Counted from the first letter of the stretch, positions 28,958 through 37,891 are shown. The stretch is 64,000 nucleotides of DNA from Terriglobus roseus (GCF_900105625.1 NZ_FNSD01000001.1:682001-746000), one strand, 5' to 3'. Made by a program: numbers and translations. The notes: generated by a model not told the origin, from the sequence alone.

Positions 28958-29869
28958 ATGCGTTACCTCTGTACTCCCTTTGTGTTGCTTGCACTCTTCT
29001 CCACACTTTCTCTGCCGACACTTCACGCACAGGCTGCTAATCCCGATGCCGGCATCGTGGGAGATGCTCCCGACCTTAGCCCCGCTGCTCTGGTCAACGC
29101 AGCGTGGACCCGTCTTGAGAACGGCGTAACCGGCACCAAGAATACGGACACGCGCATCGCCGCCATCAGCGGTCTGTCGCTGCTCGGCGGCCAGGCTCGC
29201 GCGGAACGCCTGGTGGGCAATGCCATGCACGATCCCGATATCGACGTGCGCCTTGCCGCTATCGTCGCTGCAGGTGAAATGGCGAGGAACGGGTCGCGCG
29301 AATTCCCTACCGAGATTCGCAACCAGTTGAACGACGCCGACCCCAAGGTCGCGTTCACTGCAGCCAGCACGTTGTGGAAGCTGAACGATCCCTCCGGCGA
29401 AGACATCCTGCTCGCCGTTGCACAGGGTGAGCGCTCCGGCGACTACAACTTCTGGAAGGGCAGCAAGCACAACGCCAGCCGCACACTGCACAGCCCCTCA
29501 GCGCTTGCGAAGATCGCGGCGCAGCAGAGCATGGTCATCCTGGTGCCGCCCGTCGGCATGGGCATGGGAGCTTATGGCTACCTGAAGAGCACCGGCGGCA
29601 CATCGCCTCAGGTCACTGCGATTACGCAGATCGCCAAGGAACACACTGATCCTTCGAAGAAGGCTCTCATTGAAGCGACGAAGACGAAGGATGCCGGCGG
29701 ACGCCTCGCAGCCGCCGAAGCACTTGCCACCTACACCGGGATGGACACACGCGATGCTCTCCGCGCCCTGCTGACGGACGGTAAGGACAACGTGCGCTTC
29801 ACTGCGAGCGCAGCCTACATCCACAACGTCGGCACGGCCGCCACGACGGGTGCAAAGAAGAAGAAATGA
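28958..29869 (+). CDS. Secreted HEAT-repeat protein
   Basis: The ATG at 28958 follows AAAGGAAACAC, giving 303 residues with a signal peptide (MRYLCTPFVLLALFSTLSL, cleavage near HAQA). Residues about 45-150 and 220-285 are HEAT-like helical pairs (DTRIAAISGLSLLGGQARAE, DPDIDVRLAAIVAAGEMARN, DADPKVAFTAASTLWKLNDP, DNVRFTASAAYIHNV). Between them lies a hydrophobic glycine/methionine-rich segment (VILVPPVGMGMGAYGYLKST) that may insert in a membrane. HEAT repeats bind other proteins, and the partner is unknown. The stop overlaps the start of the next gene (ATGA at 29866-29869), so the two proteins are translationally coupled. Confidence 0.82.
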   Translation: MRYLCTPFVLLALFSTLSLPTLHAQAANPDAGIVGDAPDLSPAALVNAAWTRLENGVTGTKNTDTRIAAISGLSLLGGQARAERLVGNAMHDPDIDVRLAAIVAAGEMARNGSREFPTEIRNQLNDADPKVAFTAASTLWKLNDPSGEDILLAVAQGERSGDYNFWKGSKHNASRTLHSPSALAKIAAQQSMVILVPPVGMGMGAYGYLKSTGGTSPQVTAITQIAKEHTDPSKKALIEATKTKDAGGRLAAAEALATYTGMDTRDALRALLTDGKDNVRFTASAAYIHNVGTAATTGAKKKK

Positions 29870-30219
29870 CAAACAAGGAAGCCATCGACCGCTTTCGCCG
29901 CATCGCTCTCGGTCTGCCCGGCGCAGCCGAGGGCAGCCATGCCGGGGCCGTCGACTTCCGCGTCAACCATCGCATCTTCGTCACGCTCGCCTACGCGGCT
30001 CGCAACCAGGGCACACTCAAACTCACCCTTGGCCAGCAGGCCGACTTCCTTGCAGAGCGAAGCGACGTCTTTGAAGCCGTTCATGGCGGTTGGGGCCGCA
30101 TGGGCATGACCTTTATCCGGCTCGACGCGGAAGAAGACATCCTCATCGGCGCCATCACCACGGCCTATCGCAATGTAGCGAGCAAGCCCCTGGCTAAGAA
30201 GCGCGCCACGAAGAAATAA
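29866..30219 (+). CDS. MmcQ/YjbR-family (DUF419) protein
   Basis: This 117-residue protein is of the YjbR type, with FRRIALGLPGAAEGSHAGAV at the start, FRVNHRIFVTLAYAARNQGT, LKLTLGQQADFLAERSDVFE and GGWGRMGMTFIRLDAEEDIL. YjbR proteins have a CyaY-like fold with a putative DNA-binding surface, and no firm function is known. It overlaps the preceding HEAT gene by 4 nt (ATGA) and has a lysine/arginine-rich tail (KPLAKKRATKK). The next gene, serine dehydratase, begins 51 bp later and may share the transcript. Confidence 0.85.
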   Translation: MTNKEAIDRFRRIALGLPGAAEGSHAGAVDFRVNHRIFVTLAYAARNQGTLKLTLGQQADFLAERSDVFEAVHGGWGRMGMTFIRLDAEEDILIGAITTAYRNVASKPLAKKRATKK

Positions 30220-30270
30220 CAAGCGACTGCTCTGGAGAGATCCTCCTTCCAGAAGCCTAGAATCGCATCT

Positions 30271-31701
30271 GTGACAAGTCTCTTCGAACTCTTCAAGATC
30301 GGCATCGGCCCCTCCAGTTCACACACCGTTGCTCCCATGCGCGCAGCACTCGCCTTCCTCCGTGGCCTGCAGCGCGGCAAGGTCTTTGACCGGGTGACAC
30401 GTGTTCGCATCGACCTCTACGGATCGCTCGCACTCACGGGCATCGGGCACGGCACAGATTCCGCCGTGCTGACCGGACTCGCGGGTGAGACACCAGACAC
30501 GATCGAGCCCGCGCGGCATCAAGCCATCCTGAAGGAAGCGACTGGCGGCTCACTCACACTCAACGGCTCGCGACAGATCGCCTTCGTGCGTGAGCGCGAC
30601 CTTCTTTTCCATAAGAATCAGATGTATCCCGATGCGGACCTGCCAACGCATCCCAACGGTGTCCGCTTCACCGCCTTCGACGAGACCGGCACCACGCTGG
30701 CCGAAGAGGTCTTCTACTCCATCGGTGGCGGCTTCATCGTCACAGCCGAACGCTTCTCTACCAGCGGCGCGGCAACGCCAGAGTCTTCACGCGTGATTCC
30801 GTACCCATTTCGCAGTGCCGCCGAACTCCTGGAAGTTGCAGCAGCGAATAACCTCACCATCGCGGATCTCGTTTTAGCCAATGAGATCGCGATGCTCGCC
30901 GATGAGAAGATCCTTCGCCCGCGCATCCCCATGACGGGCGACGCACACACCGATGTTCGCAATGGCATCCTGGCGCTGTGGGCAGTGATGGCGGACTCCA
31001 TCGAACGCGGCCAGCGCAACGACGGTATCCTCCCCGGCGGCCTCAGCGTGCGGCGCCGCGCGCCACGCCTGACTGCGCGCCTGGGACAGAAGCCTGCAGG
31101 GGATCCGCTTGGCCCGTTGGACTGGGTAACAGTCTTCGCGATGGCGGTGAACGAAGAGAACGCCGCCGGTGGTCGCGTCGTCACATCTCCTACGAATGGT
31201 GCAGCCGGCGTCGTGCCCGCAGTCGCGCGCTACTATCGCGACTTCATCGCGAACGCAGATGACGACGGGCTCCTGCGATACTTCCTTACCGCCGCTGCGA
31301 TCGGCATCCTGTACAAAGAGAACGCTTCTATCAGTGGTGCTGAAGTTGGTTGCCAGGGTGAAGTCGGCGTTGCGTGCAGCATGGCTGCTGGTGGCCTGGT
31401 TGCCGCGCTTGGCGGTACGAACCTGCAGGTGGAACATGCTGCGGAGATCGGGATGGAACACAACCTTGGCATGACCTGCGATCCCATCGGCGGTCTTGTG
31501 CAAATCCCCTGCATCGAACGCAACGCGATGGGGGCGGTGAAGGCCGTGAACGCAACGCGCATGGCGATGAACGAAACCGACGAGCACAAGGTCTCCCTCG
31601 ATCAGGTGATCAAGACGATGTACCTGACCGGCCTCGATATGCAGTCGCGCTACAAGGAAACGTCTCTCGCAGGGCTCGCGCTGAACATCATCGAGTGCTG
31701 A
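30271..31701 (+). CDS. sdaA: L-serine ammonia-lyase (iron-sulfur dependent serine dehydratase)
   Basis: This 476-residue single-chain enzyme converts L-serine to pyruvate and ammonia with a [4Fe-4S] cluster. The beta domain begins [20 protein letters not shown]. The alpha domain has [17 protein letters not shown], the cluster cysteines within [20 protein letters not shown] and [20 protein letters not shown], and a C-terminal [15 protein letters not shown]. The start is GTG at 30271. Length and domain order match the fused type of Gram-negative bacteria. The enzyme is cytosolic and feeds serine carbon into pyruvate. The downstream region is non-coding. Confidence 0.96.
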   Translation: MTSLFELFKIGIGPSSSHTVAPMRAALAFLRGLQRGKVFDRVTRVRIDLYGSLALTGIGHGTDSAVLTGLAGETPDTIEPARHQAILKEATGGSLTLNGSRQIAFVRERDLLFHKNQMYPDADLPTHPNGVRFTAFDETGTTLAEEVFYSIGGGFIVTAERFSTSGAATPESSRVIPYPFRSAAELLEVAAANNLTIADLVLANEIAMLADEKILRPRIPMTGDAHTDVRNGILALWAVMADSIERGQRNDGILPGGLSVRRRAPRLTARLGQKPAGDPLGPLDWVTVFAMAVNEENAAGGRVVTSPTNGAAGVVPAVARYYRDFIANADDDGLLRYFLTAAAIGILYKENASISGAEVGCQGEVGVACSMAAGGLVAALGGTNLQVEHAAEIGMEHNLGMTCDPIGGLVQIPCIERNAMGAVKAVNATRMAMNETDEHKVSLDQVIKTMYLTGLDMQSRYKETSLAGLALNIIEC

Positions 31702-31893
31702 CAAAACCATGATGAACACTGGTGATTCGCGATGGTGAGAGATTGCATCGCAGACCATCGCGGGCTTCCCTTCGCGTCGTGAAAGTGAAGCACGTCTCGT
31801 TGAGCGTCGTGCGCGGCGTGCGTGTTGCGCAACGTGTCCTGCGCCGCTTGAAAGAAATGGACTCAAGCAAGAGGATGCCTTCGCACTTTTTTG

Positions 31894-31922
31894 TTGACAC
31901 TCTTCTCACGTGCTTCTATACA
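31894..31922 (+). promoter_or_regulatory. Consensus-like sigma70 promoter in a gene-free region
   Basis: TTGACA (31894-31899), 17-bp spacer, TATACA (31917-31922). This is the best match to consensus that I found in the window. No convincing protein start follows within 400 bp. Confidence 0.75.
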
Positions 31923-31928
31923 TTCGTT

Positions 31929-32077
31929 AGCTGCACAACACGTTGCAGCGCGCATGTCTTCTCACTCAGGGAGAGTAGAGCGACGGCACAATGCAAAGCG
32001 GTGGCAAAGGCCGCAATGCAACAAGGCAAAGCAAGTCTCATCGGGGAGCGCGCAAGCGCTCCCCGACTTGCGTTTGC
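31929..32077 (+). ncRNA. Candidate structured small RNA
   Basis: Starting about 7 nt after the -10 box, the predicted transcript folds into three hairpins. The first is GCTGCA-N8-TGCAGC near 31930-31949. The second is TGCA-AA-GCGG with CCGC-AA-TGCA at about 31992-32020. The third is a long hairpin, GCAAAGCAAG (32026-32035) with CTTGCGTTTGC (32067-32077), enclosing the perfect 11-bp stem TCGGGGAGCGC-GCAA-GCGCTCCCCGA. No U-tract follows, so the 3' end is uncertain. It does not look like 6S, tmRNA, SRP or RNase P RNA. The rest of 31702-32342 shows no protein gene that I trust. Confidence 0.5.
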
Positions 32078-32342
32078 AGCAAGCTCCTAACACGGGTTCT
32101 TCCCTTTGCGAAACGAAGACGGGAACGAAGTCTCGCAGGGTTGTGGCTCCTTCGTGCGCCATGTTCGAGGCGGCGAGAGTGCTTATGATTCGAAGGACTT
32201 GTCTTTCGCTTGACCATCACGACACCACCGTCATCGGCTGAAGCTTGTTCCAAGGACGCTCGATATCGCACAGGCGTAAGCTGTGCCCTTCCGCCCCTCT
32301 GGCTTTTATCCATCCGCCCACACTCTCGATACACTGCTACTG

Positions 32343-33065
32343 ATGACGCGCCGCAGATGGATCGCCGACCAGTGGAACAATAACCGTACCGAAGCCTCGC
32401 TCCTCGGCGATCAGGCCACACACCTTGCGCGTGTCCTGCGCGCACAGCCGGGACAGATCTTCGATGTCGTCGCCGACGGCTTCCTCCACCGAGCTGAAGT
32501 TGCCAGCGTTCACGAAGACAAAGTTGTTTTCACATTGCATGAAGAGCATGAAGCGGACTCTGCTCAGCCCGTGCGACTGCTCCTTGCAGTCTTCAAGTTC
32601 GACCACCTGGAATGGGGTATCGAGAAGGCGACCGAACTTGGTGCGGCACGCATCACGCCGGTGCTTGCACGCCGCACGGAAAAGCACCTGGCTCTTGCCG
32701 CGGCGAAGCGTGTCGAGCGCTGGCGTCGCATCGTGCGCGAGGCGTCGCAGCAGTCGCGCCGCAGCGATGTACCGGAGGTCGATGACCCTGCGACCCTGAA
32801 ACAGTTGCTGAAGTCGATTGATGAGCCGGTGAAGCTGCTGCTCGCGGAGACGGAGGAAGAGAACACGCTTCGCGCTGCATTGGAAGCCGCACCGCAGGGC
32901 TCCAGCATCGCGCTCGCGATCGGCCCCGAAGGGGGATGGGCGCCGGATGAGATGCAGCTCTTCCGCGACAGCGGCTGGCAGCACGTCACACTTGGCCCAC
33001 GCATCCTGCGTGCGGAGACCGCTGCCATCGCGGCGCTCGCCATCACCTCTGCCTTGCGGTCGTGA
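32343..33065 (+). CDS. rsmE: 16S rRNA (uracil(1498)-N3)-methyltransferase RsmE
   Basis: About 240 residues from the ATG at 32343 (MTRRRWIADQW), which fits the family start; the longer frame to 32283 is not family-like. The N-terminal PUA-like domain (HLARVLRAQPGQIFDVVADG) is followed by a SPOUT methyltransferase domain. This has LAVFKFDHLEWGIEKATELG, ARITPVLARRTEKHLALAAA, AIGPEGGWAPDEMQLF and LGPRILRAETAAIAALA for the knotted S-adenosylmethionine site. It methylates U1498 of 16S rRNA in the decoding region. No ribosome site is obvious. A GGCATGGCT/AGCCATGCC hairpin follows the gene. Confidence 0.95.
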   Translation: MTRRRWIADQWNNNRTEASLLGDQATHLARVLRAQPGQIFDVVADGFLHRAEVASVHEDKVVFTLHEEHEADSAQPVRLLLAVFKFDHLEWGIEKATELGAARITPVLARRTEKHLALAAAKRVERWRRIVREASQQSRRSDVPEVDDPATLKQLLKSIDEPVKLLLAETEEENTLRAALEAAPQGSSIALAIGPEGGWAPDEMQLFRDSGWQHVTLGPRILRAETAAIAALAITSALRS

Positions 33066-33122
33066 AGATCCAAGGCGAGAAGTTCCTCAGAGGCTAAAGC
33101 CTGACTTCCCGGCAACAGAAAA

Positions 33123-33143
33123 GGCATGGCTGAAAGCCATGCC
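33123..33143. terminator. Hairpin between rsmE and the convergent small membrane gene
   Basis: GGCATGGCT-GAA-AGCCATGCC is a perfect 9-bp stem with a 3-nt loop. There is no U-tract. The stem resembles the arms of the terminator at 18279 (GGCATGGC/GCCATGCC). Confidence 0.5.
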
Positions 33144-33199
33144 CATCGGAACCGTTCCACCTGCGATGCACGACCTGAGGCGTTGATCGCCCAAAGCAG

Positions 33200-33400
33200 C
33201 TACTCTTCGTGGACGAAGATCAATCCCATCGCAACCACCAGGCATAAAACACCGCCCGCCAACGGCATGGCATGAAACGTCCAGTGGGGCGGATGACCAA
33301 AAGTCACCTCGCCCCATCCGGGCTCGCGTACCGCGCCGAAGCGCAGCAGCAGTGTCATGCCTAAAAGCGCGAGGGCGAGTTGTCCGATTCGCAACGCCAT
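33200..33400 (-). CDS. Small membrane protein downstream of dnaJ
   Basis: This 66-residue protein starts at an ATG at 33400, only 4 nt after the dnaJ stop, so it is probably translated by coupling. It has two predicted membrane helices (IGQLALALLGMTLLLRF and AMPLAGGVLCLVVAMGLIFV) joined by a Trp/Pro/Gly-rich loop (GWGEVTFGHPPHWTF). The C-terminus is VHEE. I do not recognise the family. Its position makes it the last gene of the hrcA-grpE-dnaJ operon, which suggests heat-shock co-expression and perhaps a small stress-related membrane role. That is inference only. Confidence 0.65.
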   Translation of the reverse strand: MALRIGQLALALLGMTLLLRFGAVREPGWGEVTFGHPPHWTFHAMPLAGGVLCLVVAMGLIFVHEE

Positions 33401-33404
33401 TGAC

Positions 33405-34538
33405 TTAGCTGAAGATGTCCTTCACGCGATCCATAATGCCATGTGAGGTTGGTGCGTTGTCCACCTTCATGGTGTCTGCAAGTTGCCGCAGCAGTTCTTT
33501 CTGCTGCTTCGAGAGCTTGCCCGGCGTCTGCACACGCACCTCCACGATCAGGTCGCCCTTGCCGTGGCTGTTCAGGTGTGGCACACCCTTGCTCTTGATG
33601 CGGAAGGTCTTGCCGCTCTGTGTGCCTTCCGGCACCTTCAGCAGCGCGGAACCTTCCAGCGTCTCGATCTCAAGCTCATCGCCAAGCGCTGCCTGCGGAA
33701 AGCTGACCGGCACAACACAATGCAGGTCATCACCATCACGCTGAAAGAACTTGTGGGCCTTCACGCTCAGCACCACGTACAAATCGCCGCTCGGCCCGCC
33801 AAGCTTGCCTGCCTCGCCTTCGCCCTGGTACCGGATGCGTGTGCCATCTTCCACGCCTGCCGGCACCTTCACCGTAATGGTGTGCTCGCGCTGCACACGG
33901 CTCTCGCCATGGCAGGTCTTGCAGGGATCGGTGATGGTGACGCCGCTGCCTTCGCATTTGGGGCATGCGCGAGCTACGGAGAAGAAGCCCTGCTGGTACC
34001 GCACCTGTCCCGCGCCGCGGCACTGTGAGCACGTTGCCGGCTGCTTGCCGTTGGCGGAACCCGTGCCGTTGCAGTCATCGCACGCTTCGCTGCGCTTGAT
34101 GCGGATGTCCTGCTCCTTGCCGAAGACCGCCTCTTCAAATTCGAGAGTCATGTCATAGCGAAGGTCGCGTCCACGCTGCGCGCGACTGCCCTTGCGCGCG
34201 CCGCCGCCACCGCCGAACATCTCGCCAAAGATGTCGCCAAAGATGTCGCCCAGATCCTGCGGATCGCCGCTGAAGCCGCCAGGAAAACCACCGCCCTGCG
34301 GAGCTCCGCGACCACCGCCAAACGCGTCGTGACCATAGCGGTCATAGGCGGCACGCTTCTGCGGATCGCTGAGGACACCGTAGGCCTCGGAGCACTCCTT
34401 GAACTTTTCTTCTGCCGTATGATCCCCGGGATTTCGGTCCGGATGGAACTGCATCGCCAGCTTGCGATACGCAGTCTTGATCTCCGAATCGGACGAGGTC
34501 TTTGTGACCTGCAATATCTCGTAATAATCAGCCTTCAC
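33405..34538 (-). CDS. dnaJ: Co-chaperone DnaJ (Hsp40)
   Basis: About 377 residues from a GTG at 34538 (VKADYYEILQV), which has AGGAG 5 nt upstream; the longer frame to 34619 adds residues with no family match. Domains: J domain (about 1-70, HPD present in MQFHPDRNPGDH), Gly/Phe-rich linker (about 75-130), zinc domain (about 140-220) and C-terminal substrate-binding part. The four zinc repeats are CDDCNGTG, CSQCRGAG, CPKCEGSG and CKTCHGES; the last has lost its final glycine but keeps both cysteines. DnaJ delivers substrates to DnaK and stimulates its ATPase. dnaK itself is not in the window. Confidence 0.97.
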   Translation of the reverse strand: MKADYYEILQVTKTSSDSEIKTAYRKLAMQFHPDRNPGDHTAEEKFKECSEAYGVLSDPQKRAAYDRYGHDAFGGGRGAPQGGGFPGGFSGDPQDLGDIFGDIFGEMFGGGGGARKGSRAQRGRDLRYDMTLEFEEAVFGKEQDIRIKRSEACDDCNGTGSANGKQPATCSQCRGAGQVRYQQGFFSVARACPKCEGSGVTITDPCKTCHGESRVQREHTITVKVPAGVEDGTRIRYQGEGEAGKLGGPSGDLYVVLSVKAHKFFQRDGDDLHCVVPVSFPQAALGDELEIETLEGSALLKVPEGTQSGKTFRIKSKGVPHLNSHGKGDLIVEVRVQTPGKLSKQQKELLRQLADTMKVDNAPTSHGIMDRVKDIFS

Positions 34539-34682
34539 CGTGGCTCCTGCCAAAGCTATCTCCTCAGCTTGCGACGCGATTCGTGCCGGCGCATGTTGCG
34601 AAACACTGCTCCTCACCAAGGCACCATGAGGAGATAAAAGTACGGTACGCGGCGGGCTTGTGCCATGCCGTAAGCCGCAAAA

Positions 34683-35252
34683 TTAAGCTGCGTGCGTGCT
34701 GCTGTTCACCGCGACGCGAACCAGCGCGGGGCGCAGCAGGCGTTCTTTGATGCGATAGCCACGACGTACCTCGTCGACCACAGCGCCGTCCGGGAACTCG
34801 GCCGTCTCGACCGATCCCAGTGCTTCCATGGAACGCGGATCGAACTGCTGACCGGCGGTCTCGACGGCAACCACGCCCAGGTTGCGGACGGCATCGTCAA
34901 ACTGCTTCGCAATAAGCTCAATACCCGCACGAAACTGCTCCGGCGATCCCTGCGACTTCAGCGCAAGATGGAAGTTATCCAGCACGCCCAGGAAACCTTC
35001 CGCCGCGTTGCCCACCGCGTAGTCACGGAAGTCCGCACGCTCTTTCGCTTCACGCTTGCGAGCATTATCGAACTCCGCCTGCAGCCGCGCCATGCGGTCG
35101 ATCAGCTGGTCGCGCTCGCCCTTGATCTGGTCGAACTCTGCCTGCGTCACCGTAATTACCTCGGCATCGCTGGCGGCCATCGTCTCATCGGCCTCAGCAG
35201 CTGCCATCATCTCGGCGTCGGTCGCCGCTTCTGTCTGTTCTGTTCCGTTCAT
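34683..35252 (-). CDS. grpE: Nucleotide exchange factor GrpE
   Basis: About 189 residues from the ATG at 35252, with AGGAAG 9 nt upstream; an ATG at 35258 lies nearer. The N-terminal 30 residues are acidic and disordered (EAATDAEMMAAAEADETMAA). A long coiled coil follows (FDQIKGERDQLIDRMARLQA, EFDNARKREAKERADFRDYA) and then the GrpE head (FLGVLDNFHLALKSQGSPEQ, QFDPRSMEALGSVET, VVDEVRRGYRIKERLLRPAL, VRVAVN). GrpE releases ADP from DnaK. It lies 99 bp after hrcA and 144 bp before dnaJ on the same strand, the common hrcA-grpE-dnaJ order with dnaK missing. Confidence 0.96.
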   Translation of the reverse strand: MNGTEQTEAATDAEMMAAAEADETMAASDAEVITVTQAEFDQIKGERDQLIDRMARLQAEFDNARKREAKERADFRDYAVGNAAEGFLGVLDNFHLALKSQGSPEQFRAGIELIAKQFDDAVRNLGVVAVETAGQQFDPRSMEALGSVETAEFPDGAVVDEVRRGYRIKERLLRPALVRVAVNSSTHAA

Positions 35253-35351
35253 GCCCATCCACTTCCTGTATCGATCTGAAATCATGTCCTGCCCTGCTCT
35301 GCCAGCCCGCCACGCAGCCATCGCGTGAGGTGCGCCAGCCAAACCCAACTC

Positions 35352-36443
35352 TTATGATTGCCCGGCAGCGTCCGCGGATTCTCCGCCCACCGACTGCGCA
35401 AACAACTGCGCTACATACCCCACTGCATTGATGGTGTTTTCGTAGTGCATGCGCTGCGTCCCAATGACGCCCACCGTCCCGCGACGCGTCCCGTCCACCA
35501 TCGCCGGCGCCGCAATCAAGACCAGCCCCTGCATCTCCGGCGCACGTTCCTCCATATCGAAGACCACACGAACGCTCCGCTCATGCGAGTCGACATACGC
35601 CGTCAACAATGTCACCAATCGTTCCTTCGCTTCCAGCGCCGCCAGCATCTCGCGCAGACGCACACGGTCTGTATCGGCACCACCCAGAAGGTTCGACACA
35701 CCCTCGATATACAGCGTTTGCTCCGAACCGCGATCGTCCGGCACCACGCGCGACCAAAGCTCTTCCGCCGACTGCATCATCCGCTGATACTCACTGCGCT
35801 CACGCTCCGCGCGCGACAGTATCTCCGAACGCACACGCTCCACGCTCCAGCCACGGAAGTTCTCGTTCAGATAGCGTGCGGCACTCTCCAACTCACTCGT
35901 TGCAAGATCGTTCGCCAGCAACAACACGCGATCGCGGACCGCTCCACTGCGCGTGACAACGACTGCAAGCACCTTGCGCTGCGCCAGCCGCTGAAAGTGC
36001 ACGTGCTCCAACTGGTCGCCGGCCTGCACCGTCGCCAGCGCAACACCCACACTGCTCGACAGCAGGGCCAGTACCTGCGACGTGCGTTCAAGAAATGCGT
36101 CGGCACCAGCGACACCAAACAGATGCGCGTCAATCTGCGTGCGCGACTGCTCCGGCAGCAGCCTGGGGGCGATACGATTTGCTCCGCGGATCTGCTCCAC
36201 GTGCAAGCGGAAGGCGCGCGCCGTCGGGATGCGTCCCGCCGAAGTGTGCGGCTGCTCCAACATCCCCGCGTCTGCAAGCTCCACCATGGTGTTGCGCACC
36301 GTTGCAGAACTCAGGCCGCTGACGCTGGCAATCGCCTGCGATGCCACGGGCTCGCCCGTCTGCACGTACAGCTCAATCGCCGCAGACAGAATCGCCCGCT
36401 GCCGCGCGTGCAACTCCCAGCCGGTCTCGCGCAGATCTGCCAT
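35352..36443 (-). CDS. hrcA: Heat-inducible transcription repressor HrcA
   Basis: This 363-residue repressor binds CIRCE operators and needs GroEL to stay active. The winged helix covers about residues 1-75 (HARQRAILSAAIELYVQTGE, GLSSATVRNTMVELADAGML, EQPHTSAGRIPTARAFR). A GAF-like domain follows, with LLSSSVGVALATVQAGDQLE and the C-terminal TVGVIGTQRMHYENTINAVG, which is the typical family end. The start is the ATG at 36443. Its own upstream region (36444-36586) has no CIRCE copy that I can find, so it may not autoregulate. The CIRCE site at 519-545 before groES is its clear target. Confidence 0.97.
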   Translation of the reverse strand: MADLRETGWELHARQRAILSAAIELYVQTGEPVASQAIASVSGLSSATVRNTMVELADAGMLEQPHTSAGRIPTARAFRLHVEQIRGANRIAPRLLPEQSRTQIDAHLFGVAGADAFLERTSQVLALLSSSVGVALATVQAGDQLEHVHFQRLAQRKVLAVVVTRSGAVRDRVLLLANDLATSELESAARYLNENFRGWSVERVRSEILSRAERERSEYQRMMQSAEELWSRVVPDDRGSEQTLYIEGVSNLLGGADTDRVRLREMLAALEAKERLVTLLTAYVDSHERSVRVVFDMEERAPEMQGLVLIAAPAMVDGTRRGTVGVIGTQRMHYENTINAVGYVAQLFAQSVGGESADAAGQS

Positions 36444-36586
36444 ACAAATATTCTAACGCGGCTCTTTGCAAAATATGAGTCTGCAAGACGCAGATGTCCG
36501 ACAACACTCCCGGCTCCTTCAGGACGACTTAAGCGGTAGCGGCTACGCTGGCACCATCGCACGCTGACAAATTCAGGGAGTTCCCT

Positions 36587-37351
36587 TTGCGCCTTCCAAC
36601 GCCGTCCACCTCGCACCGCCTTTGCACAGCGGTCTTTCTACCCCTGCTGACGATCAGTGCGCTGTCGGCCCAGTCAATTCAGCTGCAGTCACCGAAAGAA
36701 CGCATTCTGCTCGCGGAGCTGCCACGCATCGACGACCTGCCGGACGCGCCGTCCGCCGCTTTCCTGCAGGCAGCTCAAACGGTTCCACTCCAGCAGCGGC
36801 CGCAGCCGGGCGCCGAGCCTTCAACCTCAGCGCCTCCGTCACTGGACGACCTTGGACTCGCACCCGCCCAACAGCGCGCCGACCCTGACCTGCAGAAGAA
36901 GCTCGACCGACGGACGGAGATGCTGAAGATCCATCAGCGGCTCGGCATCATTACGCTGGCGCCGCTCGCCGCCGCCTGCCTCAGTTCCGCCCTGGCACCG
37001 CCAGATCCCCGCAACGGCAATGGCAATACCGTAGGCAGAGACATCCACCTAAGTCTGGGCTCGCTTGCCGTCATGTCCTACGGCGCAACTGCGTATTACG
37101 CGATTCGCGCGCCGAAGATCGACGACGGTCATGCGCGCGGCGGCATCAAGTGGCACAAGTACCTGATCTACGTGCATGCGCCGGGCATGGTGCTGACGCC
37201 GATCCTGGGCGCCATGGCCTTCCAGCAAGCCAACAATGGCGAGAAGGTCCACGGCATCGCGAGTGCGCACGCCGCGGTCGCGTGGACCACCGTCGCCTCG
37301 TACAGCGCGGCGATCCTTGCCGTCTCCTGGCCGCTCACACACAAGAACTAA
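36587..37351 (+). CDS. Secreted/membrane protein with cytochrome b561-like four-helix region
   Basis: This 254-residue protein has a signal-like start (LCTAVFLPLLTISALSAQ), then about 85 residues rich in Pro, Gln and Ala. Four membrane helices each carry histidines: MLKIHQRLGIITLAPLAAA, DIHLSLGSLAVMSYGATAYY, KWHKYLIYVHAPGMVLTPIL and VHGIASAHAAVAWTTVASYS. One His-bearing helix after another is what cytochrome b561 heme proteins show. The partner gene encodes a YceI-like protein 9 bp downstream, as in yceJ-yceI of E. coli. An electron-transfer or heme role is inferred. The long periplasmic-like N-terminal segment is unusual for b561. Start chosen at 36587. Confidence 0.65.
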   Translation: MRLPTPSTSHRLCTAVFLPLLTISALSAQSIQLQSPKERILLAELPRIDDLPDAPSAAFLQAAQTVPLQQRPQPGAEPSTSAPPSLDDLGLAPAQQRADPDLQKKLDRRTEMLKIHQRLGIITLAPLAAACLSSALAPPDPRNGNGNTVGRDIHLSLGSLAVMSYGATAYYAIRAPKIDDGHARGGIKWHKYLIYVHAPGMVLTPILGAMAFQQANNGEKVHGIASAHAAVAWTTVASYSAAILAVSWPLTHKN

Positions 37352-37360
37352 GGACAATCC

Positions 37361-37891
37361 ATGCGACTCGCGCCCGCACTGCTCTGCCTCTTCGCCGCCA
37401 CAGCCGCGGCGCAGACGGATCGTACCTGGAAACTGACAAAGGCCTCGCTGACCTATCACATGTCGCACCCGGTGCATGAGGTGGATGGCACCAGTCACTC
37501 GGCGCTGGGCAAGGGCGTCTGCCACGCCGGCACATGCGACTTCCTCATTGCAGTGCCGGTGAAGACCTTCGACTCCGGCGATTCCAATCGTGATCTGCAC
37601 ATGCTGCAGGTCACGCGCGGTGCAGAGTTCCCGCTGGTCACCGTTCGCGTCCGTATCGCGGAAGATCGCCTTCAGCAACCAACACTGGATTGCGATCTTG
37701 AGGTCACCTTCTCGGGCAACACCGCGCACTACGCACATGTGCCGTTTCAGCAAACGGTCACAGGAGAAGACCACCACATTACGGGGACTGTTCCAGCGAC
37801 CGTCGCCGACTTCAAAATCCCGCCGCCCTCGTTCCTGATGATGCCCATCAAGAACGAGATCCCGATCAAAGTTGATATGACCTGGCGATGA
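37361..37891 (+). CDS. YceI-like periplasmic protein
   Basis: This 176-residue protein has a signal peptide (MRLAPALLCLFAATAAAQ). The mature part looks like a YceI lipocalin-type barrel: WKLTKASLTYHMSHPVHEVD, CDFLIAVPVKTFDSGDSNRD, LHMLQVTRGAEFPLVTVRVR and VPATVADFKIPPPSFLMMPI. YceI proteins bind long isoprenoids or amide lipids. The family signature H-(x)-V-x-G-x-F is changed (HEVDGTSH). Two cysteines in GVCHAGTC are an added feature. It begins 9 bp after the b561-like gene, and the two very likely form an operon. It ends 3 bp before the convergent mrp stop. Confidence 0.72.
   Translation: MRLAPALLCLFAATAAAQTDRTWKLTKASLTYHMSHPVHEVDGTSHSALGKGVCHAGTCDFLIAVPVKTFDSGDSNRDLHMLQVTRGAEFPLVTVRVRIAEDRLQQPTLDCDLEVTFSGNTAHYAHVPFQQTVTGEDHHITGTVPATVADFKIPPPSFLMMPIKNEIPIKVDMTWR

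Noticed and set aside
31722-32241. Overlapping plus-strand frames in the sdaA-rsmE gap
   Set aside because: Basic, low-complexity proteins without ribosome sites that run across the hairpins; the region reads better as RNA.
36444-36586. Possible CIRCE or -35/-10 pair upstream of hrcA
   Set aside because: GTTAGAATATT resembles half of a site, but no matching arm and no well-spaced -35 was found.
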